From: Mycobacterium sp.
GTDB lineage: Bacteria > Actinomycetota > Actinomycetes > Mycobacteriales > Mycobacteriaceae
NCBI GenBank assembly: GCA_021732005.1
Contig: JAKFVT010000029.1
Location: forward strand, 1-64,000
Reading direction: 5' to 3'
DNA: 64,000 nt
Shown: in pieces, positions 49,482 to 60,083 of the stretch
Position numbering within the stretch: position 1 is the stretch's first letter
How the letters are laid out: the number at the start of each line of letters is the position of its first letter
Notes under the pieces: model-generated
Told to the model about the DNA's origin: nothing
The model's input: the letters and a program-made list of their open reading frames with translations, nothing else
Databases searched by the model: none
Program-made: the position numbers and the translations under genes

Positions 49482-51786
49482 CGAGCATCGCGAGCAGCCG
49501 TTCGAATGGCACCGGCGGACTGAAGTAATAGCCTTGCCCGACGTCGCAGCCGTATTCGCGCAACTGCTCCAGCGTTTCGACGTCCTCGATCCCTTCGGCG
49601 ACGGTGGCCAGTCCCAGCTCGTGAGCGAGGTTGACCACCGCCCGAACAACCGCTGCCGCACGAAGATCCGACGTGATCGGCGCGATGAAGCGACGATCCA
49701 GCTTCACGTGATCGATGGGCAGATCGCGTAGATACGACAGAGCCGAGTAGCCACTCCCAAAGTCGTCGACAGCGATCTTGACCCCCTTGGCGCGCAGGTC
49801 GCGCAAGACCCGCGAGGCCTGCTCCAGCCCTTCCAACACCACATCCTCGGTGATCTCGACGATCAGCGCCGACGCCGCAAGTCCACGGTCTCGCAGGGCA
49901 TCTGACACGGTCGTGGCCAGCCGGGTGGTGCCCAGCGACGGCGCGGACACGTTCACCGCGACCGACATGGCGAACCCCGCGTCGTGCCAGACCCGAGCGT
50001 CGTCGAGGGCTCGGTTCACCACGTGGTCGGTGACGGCGCCCATCAGCCCATGCCGACGAACCAGCGGCATGAACTCGTCAGGACTGAGCAGCCCGCGCTC
50101 GGGATGCGGCCAGCGCACCAACGCCTCGGCCGCAACGATGTCGCAGGTGCGGAGGTCGAGCTTGGGCTGATAGACCAGCGTGAGCTGACCCTGGTCGATC
50201 GCGCGCCGGAGCTCACCGAGCAGCCGAACCGCCGACCCACGGGCCCCGGTGGCTCCACTCTGCGGTGCAGGCGGCACGGCACCTGCGGCGAAGTAGTCGG
50301 CTTCCATCTCGGCGGTGAACGTGTGCACTCCCGCAACGCGAGATGTCTTGGCCGCGTCCAGCGCAATGTCCGAACGCTTCAAGAGTTCCTCGGCACTGAC
50401 GTCGGGATCATCGCTGTCGGCCACCGCAAGGCCGACGCTGGCCCGGACCATCAGCTCCTGACCGTCCACGGCATACGGCAGGTCGAACGACTCCGCGACC
50501 CGGTGGGCGATGACGTGTGAATGGTCGTCGGCGCCCTGGATGAGGACGGCGAACTCGTCACCGCCGACGCGGGCCACGGTGTCGCCGGTCCGGACAACGG
50601 TGAGGATTCGCAAGCCCACAAGGTTGAGCAGTTCGTCTCCGGCCCGATGGCCGAAAGTCTCGTTGACCATTTTGAATTCGTCGATATCGAGAGCCATCAC
50701 CGCGACCGACACCCCACCTCGGTCGCGCATCTGCATGGCATGACTCACCCGGTCGTGGAACACCGCCCGGTTGGCCAAGCCGGTCAACGGATCGCGAAGG
50801 GCCTGGTTGGTGACGGCCGCGAACAGCCTCCGGTTCTCGCCGACGACAATCAGCTGACGAGCCAGGAACGCGGCGATCAGCAGGCCGCCGGCGACCGTCG
50901 TCGGGCTGGTGAGCATCTCGTTCGGTTCCCGACTGAACGTCGCCACGGTTGCCGCGGCCACCGGAACGAAGGGCAGTAGCACCGAAGCCGACGACGGCGG
51001 ACGCACCACAACGGCGTGCCGATACTCACATGTCCGCCCGGCAATGGCGGCAGCGACGAACAACAAGAGCCCGGCGAGCCATCCCACCGCGATGACCCGA
51101 TGATCTGAATAGCGCTGTGCCGCAATGTAAGAAACGGCAGCATCATTGGTCACAGCGAAACAGATGCTGGCCGCGGTGATCAGGCCGGTCGTCAAGCGTT
51201 GGCCCGGTAAGGCCCTCATGAACACCAGGAGGGCAATCGTCACCAACGCCGCGTCCAACATCGGGTAGGCCGTCGACGTGGCCAACAGAACCCGATCGCC
51301 GGGACGGTTCTGATATGCGTCCTCTAGTGCACCGATCCAGGCCACAATCACGAATGACCCGGCGACGACGAGCCCGTCGAGCAGCAACCGAACGCGCGAC
51401 ATCCGGCCCAGCCCCAACGGGAGCAGCAGCACCAGGACACACCCGCCGAGCGGAAGGAGTAGGCGCAGCAGGTCCGCTTCAAATGGGAACACTCGTTCGC
51501 GACCGCCGAGCGCATCCCATGCCCGCACCCCGACTCCGATGCCGAACGCCGCAAGACCTGACGCAAGTCCCAACCAGGCCAACCGGGCCTGCCCCCGGCT
51601 CAGTAGCGCCGTCCGCACAGTCGCGCCGACTGCCAACACCGCCACGAGGGTCAGGGTGATCTTGAAGACAGCAATGGTTGGGGCGCTTGGCGAATGTCGG
51701 ATCGCGACGGCGGCAATCGCCGGCAGTAAGGCCGCGGCAAGGACAGCAGCAAGGACAGGCCTGGACTTGCCAAGCAGCTGTCGCAT
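49456..51786 (-). CDS. Membrane GGDEF-EAL protein (copy 1)
   Basis: 776 residues. An N-terminal block of about eight hydrophobic helices (1-300) precedes GGDEF (about 330-495) and EAL (about 530-770). GGDEF is intact (RVGGDEFAVL) with the RxxD inhibition site (RTGD) five residues before. EAL residues are intact: EALVRW, NVSAPSL, EITED, DDFGSGYSAL, KLDRRFI, AEGIED, GQGYYF. It may both make and degrade cyclic di-GMP. Third of a three-gene paralogous array; 35 nt after copy 2. Confidence 0.93.
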   Translation of the reverse strand: MRQLLGKSRPVLAAVLAAALLPAIAAVAIRHSPSAPTIAVFKITLTLVAVLAVGATVRTALLSRGQARLAWLGLASGLAAFGIGVGVRAWDALGGRERVFPFEADLLRLLLPLGGCVLVLLLPLGLGRMSRVRLLLDGLVVAGSFVIVAWIGALEDAYQNRPGDRVLLATSTAYPMLDAALVTIALLVFMRALPGQRLTTGLITAASICFAVTNDAAVSYIAAQRYSDHRVIAVGWLAGLLLFVAAAIAGRTCEYRHAVVVRPPSSASVLLPFVPVAAATVATFSREPNEMLTSPTTVAGGLLIAAFLARQLIVVGENRRLFAAVTNQALRDPLTGLANRAVFHDRVSHAMQMRDRGGVSVAVMALDIDEFKMVNETFGHRAGDELLNLVGLRILTVVRTGDTVARVGGDEFAVLIQGADDHSHVIAHRVAESFDLPYAVDGQELMVRASVGLAVADSDDPDVSAEELLKRSDIALDAAKTSRVAGVHTFTAEMEADYFAAGAVPPAPQSGATGARGSAVRLLGELRRAIDQGQLTLVYQPKLDLRTCDIVAAEALVRWPHPERGLLSPDEFMPLVRRHGLMGAVTDHVVNRALDDARVWHDAGFAMSVAVNVSAPSLGTTRLATTVSDALRDRGLAASALIVEITEDVVLEGLEQASRVLRDLRAKGVKIAVDDFGSGYSALSYLRDLPIDHVKLDRRFIAPITSDLRAAAVVRAVVNLAHELGLATVAEGIEDVETLEQLREYGCDVGQGYYFSPPVPFERLLAMLANPPWAPA

Positions 51787-51821
51787 AGGCCTCTACCCCC
51801 GCACTGAAAAGTCTCGACAGC

Positions 51822-54185
51822 CTAACAACCTTTCACCCCCGTTCCAGGTATGGACCCAGGGCGCCCAACAGGCAGGCCGGCTACCCGGCCGTTCACCAAA
51901 TCTGGCACCTGGTCGGCTGTCACCGGGACTCCGTAGAAGTAGCCCTGTCCGACGTCACACCCCAGTTCGCGGACCAGCGCGGCGGTTTCGGCGTCCTCAA
52001 CGCCCTCCACCACCACCGTCAGGTCCAGTACATGAGCAAGGTCGACGACAGCCCGCACCACCGCCGCCGCCCGTTCGTCAGCGGAGATCGGCGCAATGAA
52101 GCTGCGGTCCAACTTCACTTCGTCGATCGGCAGGTCCCGCAAGTAGGAAAGTGCCGAGTATCCACTGCCGAAGTCATCGATCGCTATTCGAATTCCACTG
52201 CGCCGCAATTGATTCAATACAAGACGGGTCCGCTCCGTGCTGTCCAGGAAGAGTTCTTCGGTGATCTCCACCGCCAAGGCCGATGGCGGCAAGCCGTGGT
52301 CGTCCAGCACCTGCGCGATCCTGGCCGGCAGGCCGACGTTGGCCATCGACGGCGCGAATAGATTGACTGCCACCGGAATATCGGCACCAGCGCGGTGCCA
52401 GTCCAGCGCGTCATCAAGGGCGTGGCTGATGACCATCTGGGTGACCGAACCCATGAGCCCATGGCGTCGCACCAAAGGCAGGAACGCCTCGGGCGCCAGG
52501 ACGGTGCCGTCGGGCTGCGGCCAGCGCAGAAGGGCCTCGACGCCGACGATGAGGCCGGTCTTCAGATCGATCTTTGGCTGATAGACCAGCGTGAGTGCGC
52601 CCTCGTCGATCGCCACCCGGAGTCTGCCCAGCAACTGAATCGCCCCGGCCGCCCCCGATCCGGGAGGCGGTGCCGTCTGGCCGAACAGCCTCTTCTCGTC
52701 CACTTCGGTCAGCAACTGCATCTCCGGGGAGTACGTCTGCACCACTCGAGCCCGTGACCGCTTGGCGGAGTACATCGCGGTGTCGGCCCGCTGCAGCAAT
52801 TCGTCGGCCGTCAGGTGCGGCTCATCCGGCTCGGCAAGTGCGAGTCCGACACTCGGGCGCATCAACAGCTCGTGGCCGCTGAGGACGAACGGCTCCTCGA
52901 AGGCCTCGACGACGCGGTTGCCGACCAGCTCGGCCACGTCGTCGCCCCCCTCGACGAGGATCGAGAACTCGTCGCCCCCGAGCCGGGCCACCGTGTCACC
53001 CGGCCGCACGCAACGACGCAGCCGCTGGGCGACCCCAACCAGCAGGTCATCACCCACCAGATGGCCGAGGTGATCGTTGACAAGCTTGAACTCGTTGAGG
53101 TCCACCGCCAGGACTGCGAGCGAAAGACCTTCCCGCTCACGGAGGTGCATCGCGCGGCTGATGCGGTCGCTGAACAACGCGCGGTTGGCCAGCCCGGTGA
53201 GCGGGTCGTGCAGCGCCTGTTGGGCGACCGTGGCCACCAGCAGCCGATTCTCCCTCACCGCGAGGAACTGACGGCCCAGCACAGTCACCACCAGAATGCT
53301 CGCCACGATCAAAACCGGCCGAGACTTCAGATCCGGGACCGGTTGCGCAGCGGCCACCACCCCGGCGACCAACAAGGGTGTGTACGGCAGCCACACCGAT
53401 GCCCAGCCCGGCAGGGCGAACGAGTTGCGCCGTTTGTGTTTACCTTCGTGAGCCGCGGACGCTGCCACGCTGATGAACAGCAGGCCGGCTGCCCACCCGA
53501 CGTCGATGACATTGCCGGAGCGATAGGAACCCGTTGCCGAGAGATACGCAAAGGCGCTGTCCGCCAACGCGAAACAGGTCAGCCCCGCGGTCAGCAGGAT
53601 CAGTGACAGCCGGTGCTGGCCGGTCGACCTGACCAGCACCACGCCGGCCACCGTGAGGATGATGATGTCGGACAACGGATATGCCAGCGAGATGACGAAG
53701 GCGAGCTGATCCGACGTGGAGGACTGATAGAGCGGGTGCAGAATCGTCACCCAACTCACCAGGAAGAGCGAGCCCGCCATGATCAAGCCGTCGAGGAACA
53801 GCCGTCCCCGCGACTGGCTGGTGTGCTCGGCGGGAAGCAGCAGCAGGGCGGCGCAGGCGCCCACGGGCATCACCAGGAACGCCACATCGGCGACCGACGG
53901 GAATGGTGGCTGGTGCAGGTGGACCTCGTAGAAGGTCCAGATCGCTTCGCCCACAGTCCATCCCAGCAAGCCGACGGTCATCGACACCCACGCCAACCGC
54001 TGACGGCCCCACAGCGACCGCGCCGCCATGGCGGAGAACGCGACTGCTGGCATCGCGAGGACGATAAGCGCGACATCGTCGAAAATGGTCAGTGTCGGAC
54101 CGTGCAGCCAGCCGCTCAAGATAACGGAGAGAAACACGACGAACACCACGACCGCACCGACCGCGGCACGAGAAGTCTTGGGCAT
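51822..54185 (-). CDS. Membrane GGDEF-EAL protein (copy 2)
   Basis: 787 residues from ATG 54185, with GGGGAGGGG about 6 nt upstream. Same layout as copy 1: eight-helix membrane block, GGDEF (RLGGDEFSIL, I-site RPGD), EAL (EALLRW, NLFAPSM, EITEE, DDFGSG, KLDRSFI, VEGVED, GQGYFY). All catalytic residues I can check are present. The C-terminus differs from the other copies (Pro-Gly-rich, ending near KGC). Downstream of copy 3 by 59 nt in the same direction. Confidence 0.93.
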   Translation of the reverse strand: MPKTSRAAVGAVVVFVVFLSVILSGWLHGPTLTIFDDVALIVLAMPAVAFSAMAARSLWGRQRLAWVSMTVGLLGWTVGEAIWTFYEVHLHQPPFPSVADVAFLVMPVGACAALLLLPAEHTSQSRGRLFLDGLIMAGSLFLVSWVTILHPLYQSSTSDQLAFVISLAYPLSDIIILTVAGVVLVRSTGQHRLSLILLTAGLTCFALADSAFAYLSATGSYRSGNVIDVGWAAGLLFISVAASAAHEGKHKRRNSFALPGWASVWLPYTPLLVAGVVAAAQPVPDLKSRPVLIVASILVVTVLGRQFLAVRENRLLVATVAQQALHDPLTGLANRALFSDRISRAMHLREREGLSLAVLAVDLNEFKLVNDHLGHLVGDDLLVGVAQRLRRCVRPGDTVARLGGDEFSILVEGGDDVAELVGNRVVEAFEEPFVLSGHELLMRPSVGLALAEPDEPHLTADELLQRADTAMYSAKRSRARVVQTYSPEMQLLTEVDEKRLFGQTAPPPGSGAAGAIQLLGRLRVAIDEGALTLVYQPKIDLKTGLIVGVEALLRWPQPDGTVLAPEAFLPLVRRHGLMGSVTQMVISHALDDALDWHRAGADIPVAVNLFAPSMANVGLPARIAQVLDDHGLPPSALAVEITEELFLDSTERTRLVLNQLRRSGIRIAIDDFGSGYSALSYLRDLPIDEVKLDRSFIAPISADERAAAVVRAVVDLAHVLDLTVVVEGVEDAETAALVRELGCDVGQGYFYGVPVTADQVPDLVNGRVAGLPVGRPGSIPGTGVKGC

Positions 54186-54244
54186 GGTGCGCCCCCTCCC
54201 CCGTCGGCCACCGAAGACAATATTGACGGCCGGCGTCAGCATAC

Positions 54245-56701
54245 CTACCGGATCAGCTCGACGTGGGACACATCGGACTCTGACCAATGGCAGGAGCCGT
54301 TCCGCAGCGAACAGCCCAACGTCCGGCACGCGCCGTCGTGATCACATTTCTTGAGAATTGCGCGCACCTTGTCGGCTGTCAGCGGCGTGCTGAAGTAGTA
54401 GCCCTGTCCGATATGGCAGCCGTGCTCACGCAACCAGTCGGCGGTGGTCGCGGTCTCGATCCCCTCGGCGACGGTGGTCAGGCCAAGTTCGTTCGCCAGG
54501 TTGAGCACGGCCCGGACCACGGCGGACGCCCGTTGGTCGGCGGGGATCGGCGCGATGAAGTGCCGGTCCAGCTTGACTTCGTCGACGGTGAGGTCACGCA
54601 TGTAGGACAGAGCCGAATAGCCACTGCCGAAATCGTCGATGGCGATCCGAATCCCGAACTCCTGCAACTGATTCAACACTGACTTGGTGCGCTCCATGTG
54701 GTCCAGGAACAGGTCCTCGGTGATCTCGACGGTCAACTGCGACGGACTCAGGTTGCGATCGGCAAGCGCCTTGGCGAACTTGCCGGGCAAGCGCAGGTCG
54801 GCCATCGACGGCGCGAACATGTTGACCGCGATGGGAACCTCGAGGGAGTCTTCCCGCCAGCGCACCACGTCGTCGAGAGCCTGGTTGACCACCAGGTCCG
54901 TGATCGACCCCATCAACCCATAGCGGCGGACCAGGGGAAGAAATTCATCGGGCGACAGCAGGCCGCGCTTGGGGTGCGGCCAGCGCACCAGCGCCTCCAC
55001 CCCCACGATCGATGCGGTATTCAGGTCGAACTTCGGCTGGTACACCAGGGTCAGCTCGAATTGATCGATGGCCTGACGCAGCTCGCCCAGCAGCCGGATC
55101 GTGCTGGCGCCGCTGCGGGATGCCGGCATCGGCCCGCTGGCGAATAGGTCGCCGTCGGGTGTTTCAGCCAGCAGCATCTCCGCGTTGAACGGGTGCACTC
55201 CGCCGGTGCGGGACCGCTTCGCCGAGTACATCGCGATGTCGGCCCGCTTGAGCAGGTCCTCGGCCAGCAGATCGGGTTCATCCTGCTCGGCGACCGCGAG
55301 GCCGATGCTGGGCCGGATCAGCAGATCCTGGCCGTCGACGATGAACGGCTCGTCGAAGGCCTCGACCACCCGGTGGGCGACCAGTTGGGATTTGTCGACC
55401 CGGCCCTCGATCAAGACCGCGAACTCGTCACCGCCCAAGCGCGCCACCGTGTCACCGGCCCGCACGCTCCCGACGATCCGTTCGGCGACCAGGCTGAGCA
55501 GCTCGTCCCCGACCGGGTGGCCGAGGGTGTCGTTGACCACCTTGAAGTCGTCGAGATCCATGACCAGAACCCCGACCGAGAGCCCGTCGCGCTCACGCAT
55601 CTGCATGGCGTGACTCAGTCGATCCCGGAACACGATGCGGTTGCCAACGCCGGTCAGCGGATCGCGCAGGGCCTGGTCGGCGACCGTCGCCAGCAAGCTG
55701 CGGTTCTCGCTCATCACCAGCAGCTGGCGGGCGCTGAACGCGAGCAACAGCACGAGCCCGATCACCGGCACCGGCCCGGCCTTCAGCTCTTCTGGCGATT
55801 GGGTGAACACAGCCGCGCTGGCCAGCATCACCGGCACAAAGGGCAACCAGACCGATGTCCACGAAACAGGTTGTGCAGCAACCATTTCCCGATGAGCAAA
55901 GCCGCGCCCGGTCAGGGCTGCAAGCATGAACAGCGCGAGTCCGATCAGCCATCCCAAGTACAGCAGCACCGTATCCGTCGGTTGTTGTGTTGCCGTGAGA
56001 TAGACGAACACGCCATCGGAGATCGCGATACCCGCCATGCCCGAGGTCAGCAGCGCCAGGGTCCGGCGCTGACCACCTTGCGCACGCGCGACGACCAGGA
56101 CGCCGATGGTCAGCACTGCCGCATCCAGCACGGGATAACTAGCCGAGACGGCCACTTTGAGTCGGTCGCCGGGAGCAGACGTCCAGACCTCATCAAGCAC
56201 GGAGATCCAGCCGACAACTGTGAAGGACCCCGCGACGACCAGAGCGTCGAGGACCAGCCTGGTCCTCGACGTGCGACTGAACCCCGAGGACAGACACAGC
56301 AGCGCGATCGCGGTAGCAATCGGCAACACCAGATACGCGGCGTCCGCCACTGAAGGGTATGGGTTCTCGAATTCGACCAGCCGATAAGCAAGCCACAGAA
56401 CAGCGCCGAGTGTGAAGGAAGCGAGCCCGATTGACATGGTGGCCCACGCGATTCGCGCCCGGCCGCGGCCAGTCCGCGCGGTGATCGCCGTGGTCACCGT
56501 CGCAACAGCAGCCAGCGCTGTCATCAGGTTGTCAGCGGCGCCGGCGAGTGAAATGCGCAACCCGCTCAGCCATCCGGCGAGCGCTAGCATCATCCCGATT
56601 GCAAGCACGGACACGACGGTGCCGACGACCAAGACGATCGTCTGCTTCGCCCTCAGCCCTCTCACCCGGGCCCCCGATCGTGTCGGCCGTGCAGAACTCA
56701 C
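54245..56701 (-). CDS. Membrane GGDEF-EAL protein (copy 3)
   Basis: 818 residues from GTG 56701 (start uncertain; GTG near 56664 and an open frame to 56791 exist). Membrane block, GGDEF (RLGGDEFAVL, I-site RAGD), EAL (EALVRW, NMFAPSM, EITED, DDFGSG, KLDRHFI, AEGIET, GQGYYF). It carries an extra C-terminal tail with four cysteines in about 18 residues (CDHDGACRTLGC... then GSCHW) that could bind metal. First of the array, 58 nt after hemQ, so it may share that transcript. Confidence 0.92.
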   Translation of the reverse strand: MSSARPTRSGARVRGLRAKQTIVLVVGTVVSVLAIGMMLALAGWLSGLRISLAGAADNLMTALAAVATVTTAITARTGRGRARIAWATMSIGLASFTLGAVLWLAYRLVEFENPYPSVADAAYLVLPIATAIALLCLSSGFSRTSRTRLVLDALVVAGSFTVVGWISVLDEVWTSAPGDRLKVAVSASYPVLDAAVLTIGVLVVARAQGGQRRTLALLTSGMAGIAISDGVFVYLTATQQPTDTVLLYLGWLIGLALFMLAALTGRGFAHREMVAAQPVSWTSVWLPFVPVMLASAAVFTQSPEELKAGPVPVIGLVLLLAFSARQLLVMSENRSLLATVADQALRDPLTGVGNRIVFRDRLSHAMQMRERDGLSVGVLVMDLDDFKVVNDTLGHPVGDELLSLVAERIVGSVRAGDTVARLGGDEFAVLIEGRVDKSQLVAHRVVEAFDEPFIVDGQDLLIRPSIGLAVAEQDEPDLLAEDLLKRADIAMYSAKRSRTGGVHPFNAEMLLAETPDGDLFASGPMPASRSGASTIRLLGELRQAIDQFELTLVYQPKFDLNTASIVGVEALVRWPHPKRGLLSPDEFLPLVRRYGLMGSITDLVVNQALDDVVRWREDSLEVPIAVNMFAPSMADLRLPGKFAKALADRNLSPSQLTVEITEDLFLDHMERTKSVLNQLQEFGIRIAIDDFGSGYSALSYMRDLTVDEVKLDRHFIAPIPADQRASAVVRAVLNLANELGLTTVAEGIETATTADWLREHGCHIGQGYYFSTPLTADKVRAILKKCDHDGACRTLGCSLRNGSCHWSESDVSHVELIR

Positions 56702-56759
56702 GGTTCCGCAATCGTAGCGAACTAAGGGCCGCCGAACAGGGACTTCGCAGGCGCGTTTG

Positions 56760-57464
56760 CTAGGGCAGCTTGGCGACCAATTCCTCCACACCGATCCGCG
56801 GACCGGTGAAGAACGGGACTTCTTCGCGCACGTGCCGGCGGGCTTCAGTGGCGCGCAAGTCCCGCATCAGGTCGACGATGCGGTAGAGCTCAGGGGCTTC
56901 GAACGCCAGAATCCACTCGTAGTCGCCGAGCGCGAAGGCGGGCACGGTATTGGCGCGCACATCCTTGTAGCTGCGGGCGGCCATGCCGTGGTCGGCCAGC
57001 ATCTTGCGGCGGTCCTCGTCGGGCAGCAGATACCAGTCCAGCGAACGCACGAACGGGTAGACGCAGACGTAATTGCCCGGCTCCTCGCCGGCCAGAAATG
57101 CCGGGATGTGGCTCTTGTTGAACTCCGCAGGCCGGTGCAGGGCAACGGCGCTCCACACCGGGGTGACGGCCCGGCCCAGGGTTGTGGTGCGGCGGAAGTC
57201 GTTATAGGTCGCCTGCAGGGACTCGATCCGCTCGGCGTGCGTCCAGAACATGAAGTCGGCGTCGGCGCGCAGACCCGCGACGTCGTAGATGCCGCGCACC
57301 ACGACGCCGTTGTCCTCCTGCTGTTTGAGGAAGGTCGCCGTCTCGTCGGCGACGGCGGCGCGGGTTTCTTCGTCGAAGCCCAGCTCGCCCGGTTCCGCCG
57401 CGAAGGTCGAGAACATGACGTAACGGATCGTGGCGTTGAGCTCGTCGAAGTCCAGTTTGGCCAT
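56760..57464 (-). CDS. hemQ: Coproheme decarboxylase (HemQ/ChdC)
   Basis: 234 residues, the family length. It converts coproheme to haem b with H2O2 in the coproporphyrin-dependent pathway of actinobacteria. [32 protein letters not shown] contains the catalytic Tyr region and the proximal-His segment (quoted in pieces: [16 protein letters not shown]). Ortholog position of Rv2676c. It follows hemY by 29 nt in the minus-strand haem operon hemE-hemY-hemQ. Confidence 0.95.
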   Translation of the reverse strand: MAKLDFDELNATIRYVMFSTFAAEPGELGFDEETRAAVADETATFLKQQEDNGVVVRGIYDVAGLRADADFMFWTHAERIESLQATYNDFRRTTTLGRAVTPVWSAVALHRPAEFNKSHIPAFLAGEEPGNYVCVYPFVRSLDWYLLPDEDRRKMLADHGMAARSYKDVRANTVPAFALGDYEWILAFEAPELYRIVDLMRDLRATEARRHVREEVPFFTGPRIGVEELVAKLP

Positions 57465-57493
57465 GGCACCTATCGTGCCACGCGGCGGTTCCC

Positions 57494-58849
57494 CTATCGG
57501 CGGATGGTGGCGGCCGCCACAGCCTCGGCAGCGCGGCCCGCCACGCCCACGCAGGCGGGCACCCCGATGCCGTCGAGGTAGTTGCCTGCGATCGCCAGGG
57601 TGGGCGGCAACCCGGCGCGCAGCCCCGCGGCCAGCTCGCGATGCCCGGGCGAATACTGCGGCATCGCGTCCAGCCAGCGGTGCACCCGCACATCGACCGG
57701 GTCGACCGCGATCCCGAACACCGTCAACACATCAGCCAGCGCCCAGCTCTGCAGTTCGGTGTCCGACGTCGCGCGCGCCAGGTCATCACCGAAGCGCCCG
57801 AACGACAACCGCAACAACTCGGCGTTGCCGCGCGATCCCCACTTGCGGGTGGACAGCGTGATCGCCTTGGTGTGCAAGCGCTCTCCGGTCGCGACCAGCA
57901 CACCGGACTGCGCGGGCAGGGGTGTCCCACCGGGAACGGCCAGTGCCAGCACCGCTGCGGAGGCAACCGGAATCCGGGCTGCCGCCGCGCCGGCGGTGGG
58001 CGCGATGTCGGCCAGCAATGGCGCAAGCCGAGGGGCCGGCACCGCGACGATCACCCCGTCGGCACCCCACTGCCGGCCGTCGTCATCGCGCAGGCTCCAC
58101 CCGGTCCCGTCGCGTGCGATGTGCTGTATCGACGTTTGCACCCACTGCAGCCGGCTGCGTGCCACCAGCGCGTCGAGCAACACCTGGTAGCCGCCGTCGA
58201 TGGCACCGAACACCGGGCCCTGCGTGCTACCCGGCAGTGCACGGCGGCCCGCATCGGTGAGGCTGGGGGCGCCCGCGTCAAGCGCGGCAGCCACCGTGGG
58301 CACCGCGGAACGGATGCCGATGGTGGCCGCCGAGCCGGCATAGACGCCGGACAGCATCGGGTCGACCGAGCGGGCGACGACCTGGTCCCCGAACCGGTCG
58401 GCGACCACGGCGCCGACCGCCGGGTCGGAGCCCGGCTGCCAGTGCAGGGGCCGGCTGGGCTCGGCAGCCATCTTCGCGATCGTCGCATCGTCGACCAGGC
58501 CGGTCACCGAGGCGGCGGAGGTCGGGATGCCGTTGACGGTGTCAGCCGGCAGCGGATGCAGGCGGCCCTGGCTGTAGATGGTGGGGCGCACCCCCGTGGT
58601 GCTGATCTGGCGACCCGCCAGGCCGAGTTCGGTCAGCAGTGCCGGCACCTCCGGGCGACGCACCACGAACGCCTCGGCACCGATGTCCATCGGCTGGCCG
58701 GCGATCCGTTCGGTGCGCAGGATCCCACCGAGGCGGTCAGCGGGGTCGAACACCGTGATGTCGGCATCCGCACCGGCCAGCGTGCGTAGCCGATAGGCCG
58801 CGACCAAACCCGAAATGCCGCCCCCAACAACGCAATACCGCTCTGTCAC
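57494..58849 (-). CDS. hemY: Protoporphyrinogen/coproporphyrinogen oxidase (HemY/CgoX)
   Basis: 451 residues, GTG start overlapping the hemE stop. FAD-dependent: dinucleotide fold [15 protein letters not shown] at the N-terminus and C-terminal [22 protein letters not shown]. In actinobacteria it oxidises coproporphyrinogen III to coproporphyrin III, the step before ferrochelatase and HemQ. Order hemE-hemY-hemQ matches Rv2678c-Rv2676c. Confidence 0.95.
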   Translation of the reverse strand: MTERYCVVGGGISGLVAAYRLRTLAGADADITVFDPADRLGGILRTERIAGQPMDIGAEAFVVRRPEVPALLTELGLAGRQISTTGVRPTIYSQGRLHPLPADTVNGIPTSAASVTGLVDDATIAKMAAEPSRPLHWQPGSDPAVGAVVADRFGDQVVARSVDPMLSGVYAGSAATIGIRSAVPTVAAALDAGAPSLTDAGRRALPGSTQGPVFGAIDGGYQVLLDALVARSRLQWVQTSIQHIARDGTGWSLRDDDGRQWGADGVIVAVPAPRLAPLLADIAPTAGAAAARIPVASAAVLALAVPGGTPLPAQSGVLVATGERLHTKAITLSTRKWGSRGNAELLRLSFGRFGDDLARATSDTELQSWALADVLTVFGIAVDPVDVRVHRWLDAMPQYSPGHRELAAGLRAGLPPTLAIAGNYLDGIGVPACVGVAGRAAEAVAAATIRR

Positions 58850-59895
58850 AACGAGTGCACCAGCGCGACCAGATCTGTCAGGATCCCCGGATCGGTGGGC
58901 GGCAGTACGCCGTGCCCCAGGTTGAAGATGTGCCCCGCCGCGCCGGCGTCGACCGCCAGCCTGCCGTCGTCGACCACCGCCCGCGCCGCCTGCTCGACGA
59001 CCGGCCAGCCGGCCAGCAGCACGACCGGATCCAGGTTGCCCTGCAGCGCCAGCTTCGGGCCCACCCGCAGGGCGGCGTCGGCCAGCGCGGTGCGCCAGTC
59101 CACGCCGACGACCGTCGCGCCGGCCTCACCCATGGCGCCCAGCAATTCCGCGGTGCCCACCCCGAAGTGCGTCATCGGCACCCGGTAGTCGGCCAGCGCG
59201 GCGAACACCCGCGAGCTGTGCGGCAGCACGTGGGTCCGGTAGTCGGCCAGCGACAGCGTGCCCGCCCACGAGTCGAACACCTGGATGGCGTCGACACCGG
59301 CGTCGAGCTGCACCTTCAGGAAGGCGATCGTCAGGTCGGTCAACAATCCCATAAGCGCATGCCACGTCGAGGGGTCGGCGAACATCATCGCCTTGGTCCG
59401 CTCGTGCAGCTTGCTCGGCCCGCCCTCCACCAGGTAGGACGCCAGCGTGAACGGCGCGCCGGCAAAACCGATCAGCGGAACCTCACCGAGTTCACCGACC
59501 AGCAGGCCCACCGCGTCCGAGACCGCGCTGACCCGTTGTAGCTCAAGACCTTTCAGCGCGGCGACATCGGCCGCGGTCCGCACCGGATTGTCGATCACCG
59601 GACCGACGTCGGGAACGATGTCCAGGCCGATGCCCGCAGCGCGCATCGGAACCACGATGTCGGAGAACAGGATCGCCGCGTCCACCCCGTGCCTGCGCAC
59701 CGGCTGAAGGGTGATCTCGCTGATCAAGGCCGGGTCGAAGCAGGCCTGCATCATCGTGTTCTTGGCCCGCAGTTCGCGGTACTCGGGCAGCGATCGGCCG
59801 GCCTGGCGCATGAACCACACCGGGATGCGGCTGGGTTTGCGGCCAGTGGCGGCGGCCAGATAGGGCGCCTCAGGCAGCTGGCGACGGGTACTCAT
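58846..59895 (-). CDS. hemE: Uroporphyrinogen decarboxylase (HemE)
   Basis: 349 residues. It decarboxylates uroporphyrinogen III to coproporphyrinogen III. Both signatures are present: [16 protein letters not shown] near the N-terminus (the arginines bind propionates) and [19 protein letters not shown] mid-protein; the catalytic Asp is in ILFSDIVVP. First gene of the haem operon; divergent from the DUF3000 gene across a gap with a tandem repeat. Confidence 0.96.
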   Translation of the reverse strand: MSTRRQLPEAPYLAAATGRKPSRIPVWFMRQAGRSLPEYRELRAKNTMMQACFDPALISEITLQPVRRHGVDAAILFSDIVVPMRAAGIGLDIVPDVGPVIDNPVRTAADVAALKGLELQRVSAVSDAVGLLVGELGEVPLIGFAGAPFTLASYLVEGGPSKLHERTKAMMFADPSTWHALMGLLTDLTIAFLKVQLDAGVDAIQVFDSWAGTLSLADYRTHVLPHSSRVFAALADYRVPMTHFGVGTAELLGAMGEAGATVVGVDWRTALADAALRVGPKLALQGNLDPVVLLAGWPVVEQAARAVVDDGRLAVDAGAAGHIFNLGHGVLPPTDPGILTDLVALVHSL

Positions 59896-59956
59896 CGCGT
59901 CAATGCTGCCACGGGCCGGTCAGCCCGGCCCATGAGCCCTCAGGCCGCCGGAGCCG

Positions 59957-60023
59957 ATCCCCGGGTCGCTCCGCTCCTGCCCGCCGGACCCATCCCCGGG
60001 TCGCTCCGCTCCTGCCCGCCGGA
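59957..60023. repeat. Two tandem 32-bp direct repeats, 35-bp period
   Basis: A perfect 32-bp unit (first at 59957-59988, second at 59992-60023) with the core CCCCGGGTCGCTCCGCTCC, separated by 3 bp. It lies in the divergent gap between hemE and the DUF3000 gene. Similar GC-rich units occur around gene ends in mycobacteria; copy number may vary among strains. Confidence 0.85.
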
Positions 60024-60083
60024 TGGCACCAAATCGGCGCGCCTGCCCGCCCGGCCTCGACGATAGGGCTAGCGTCAATCGAC

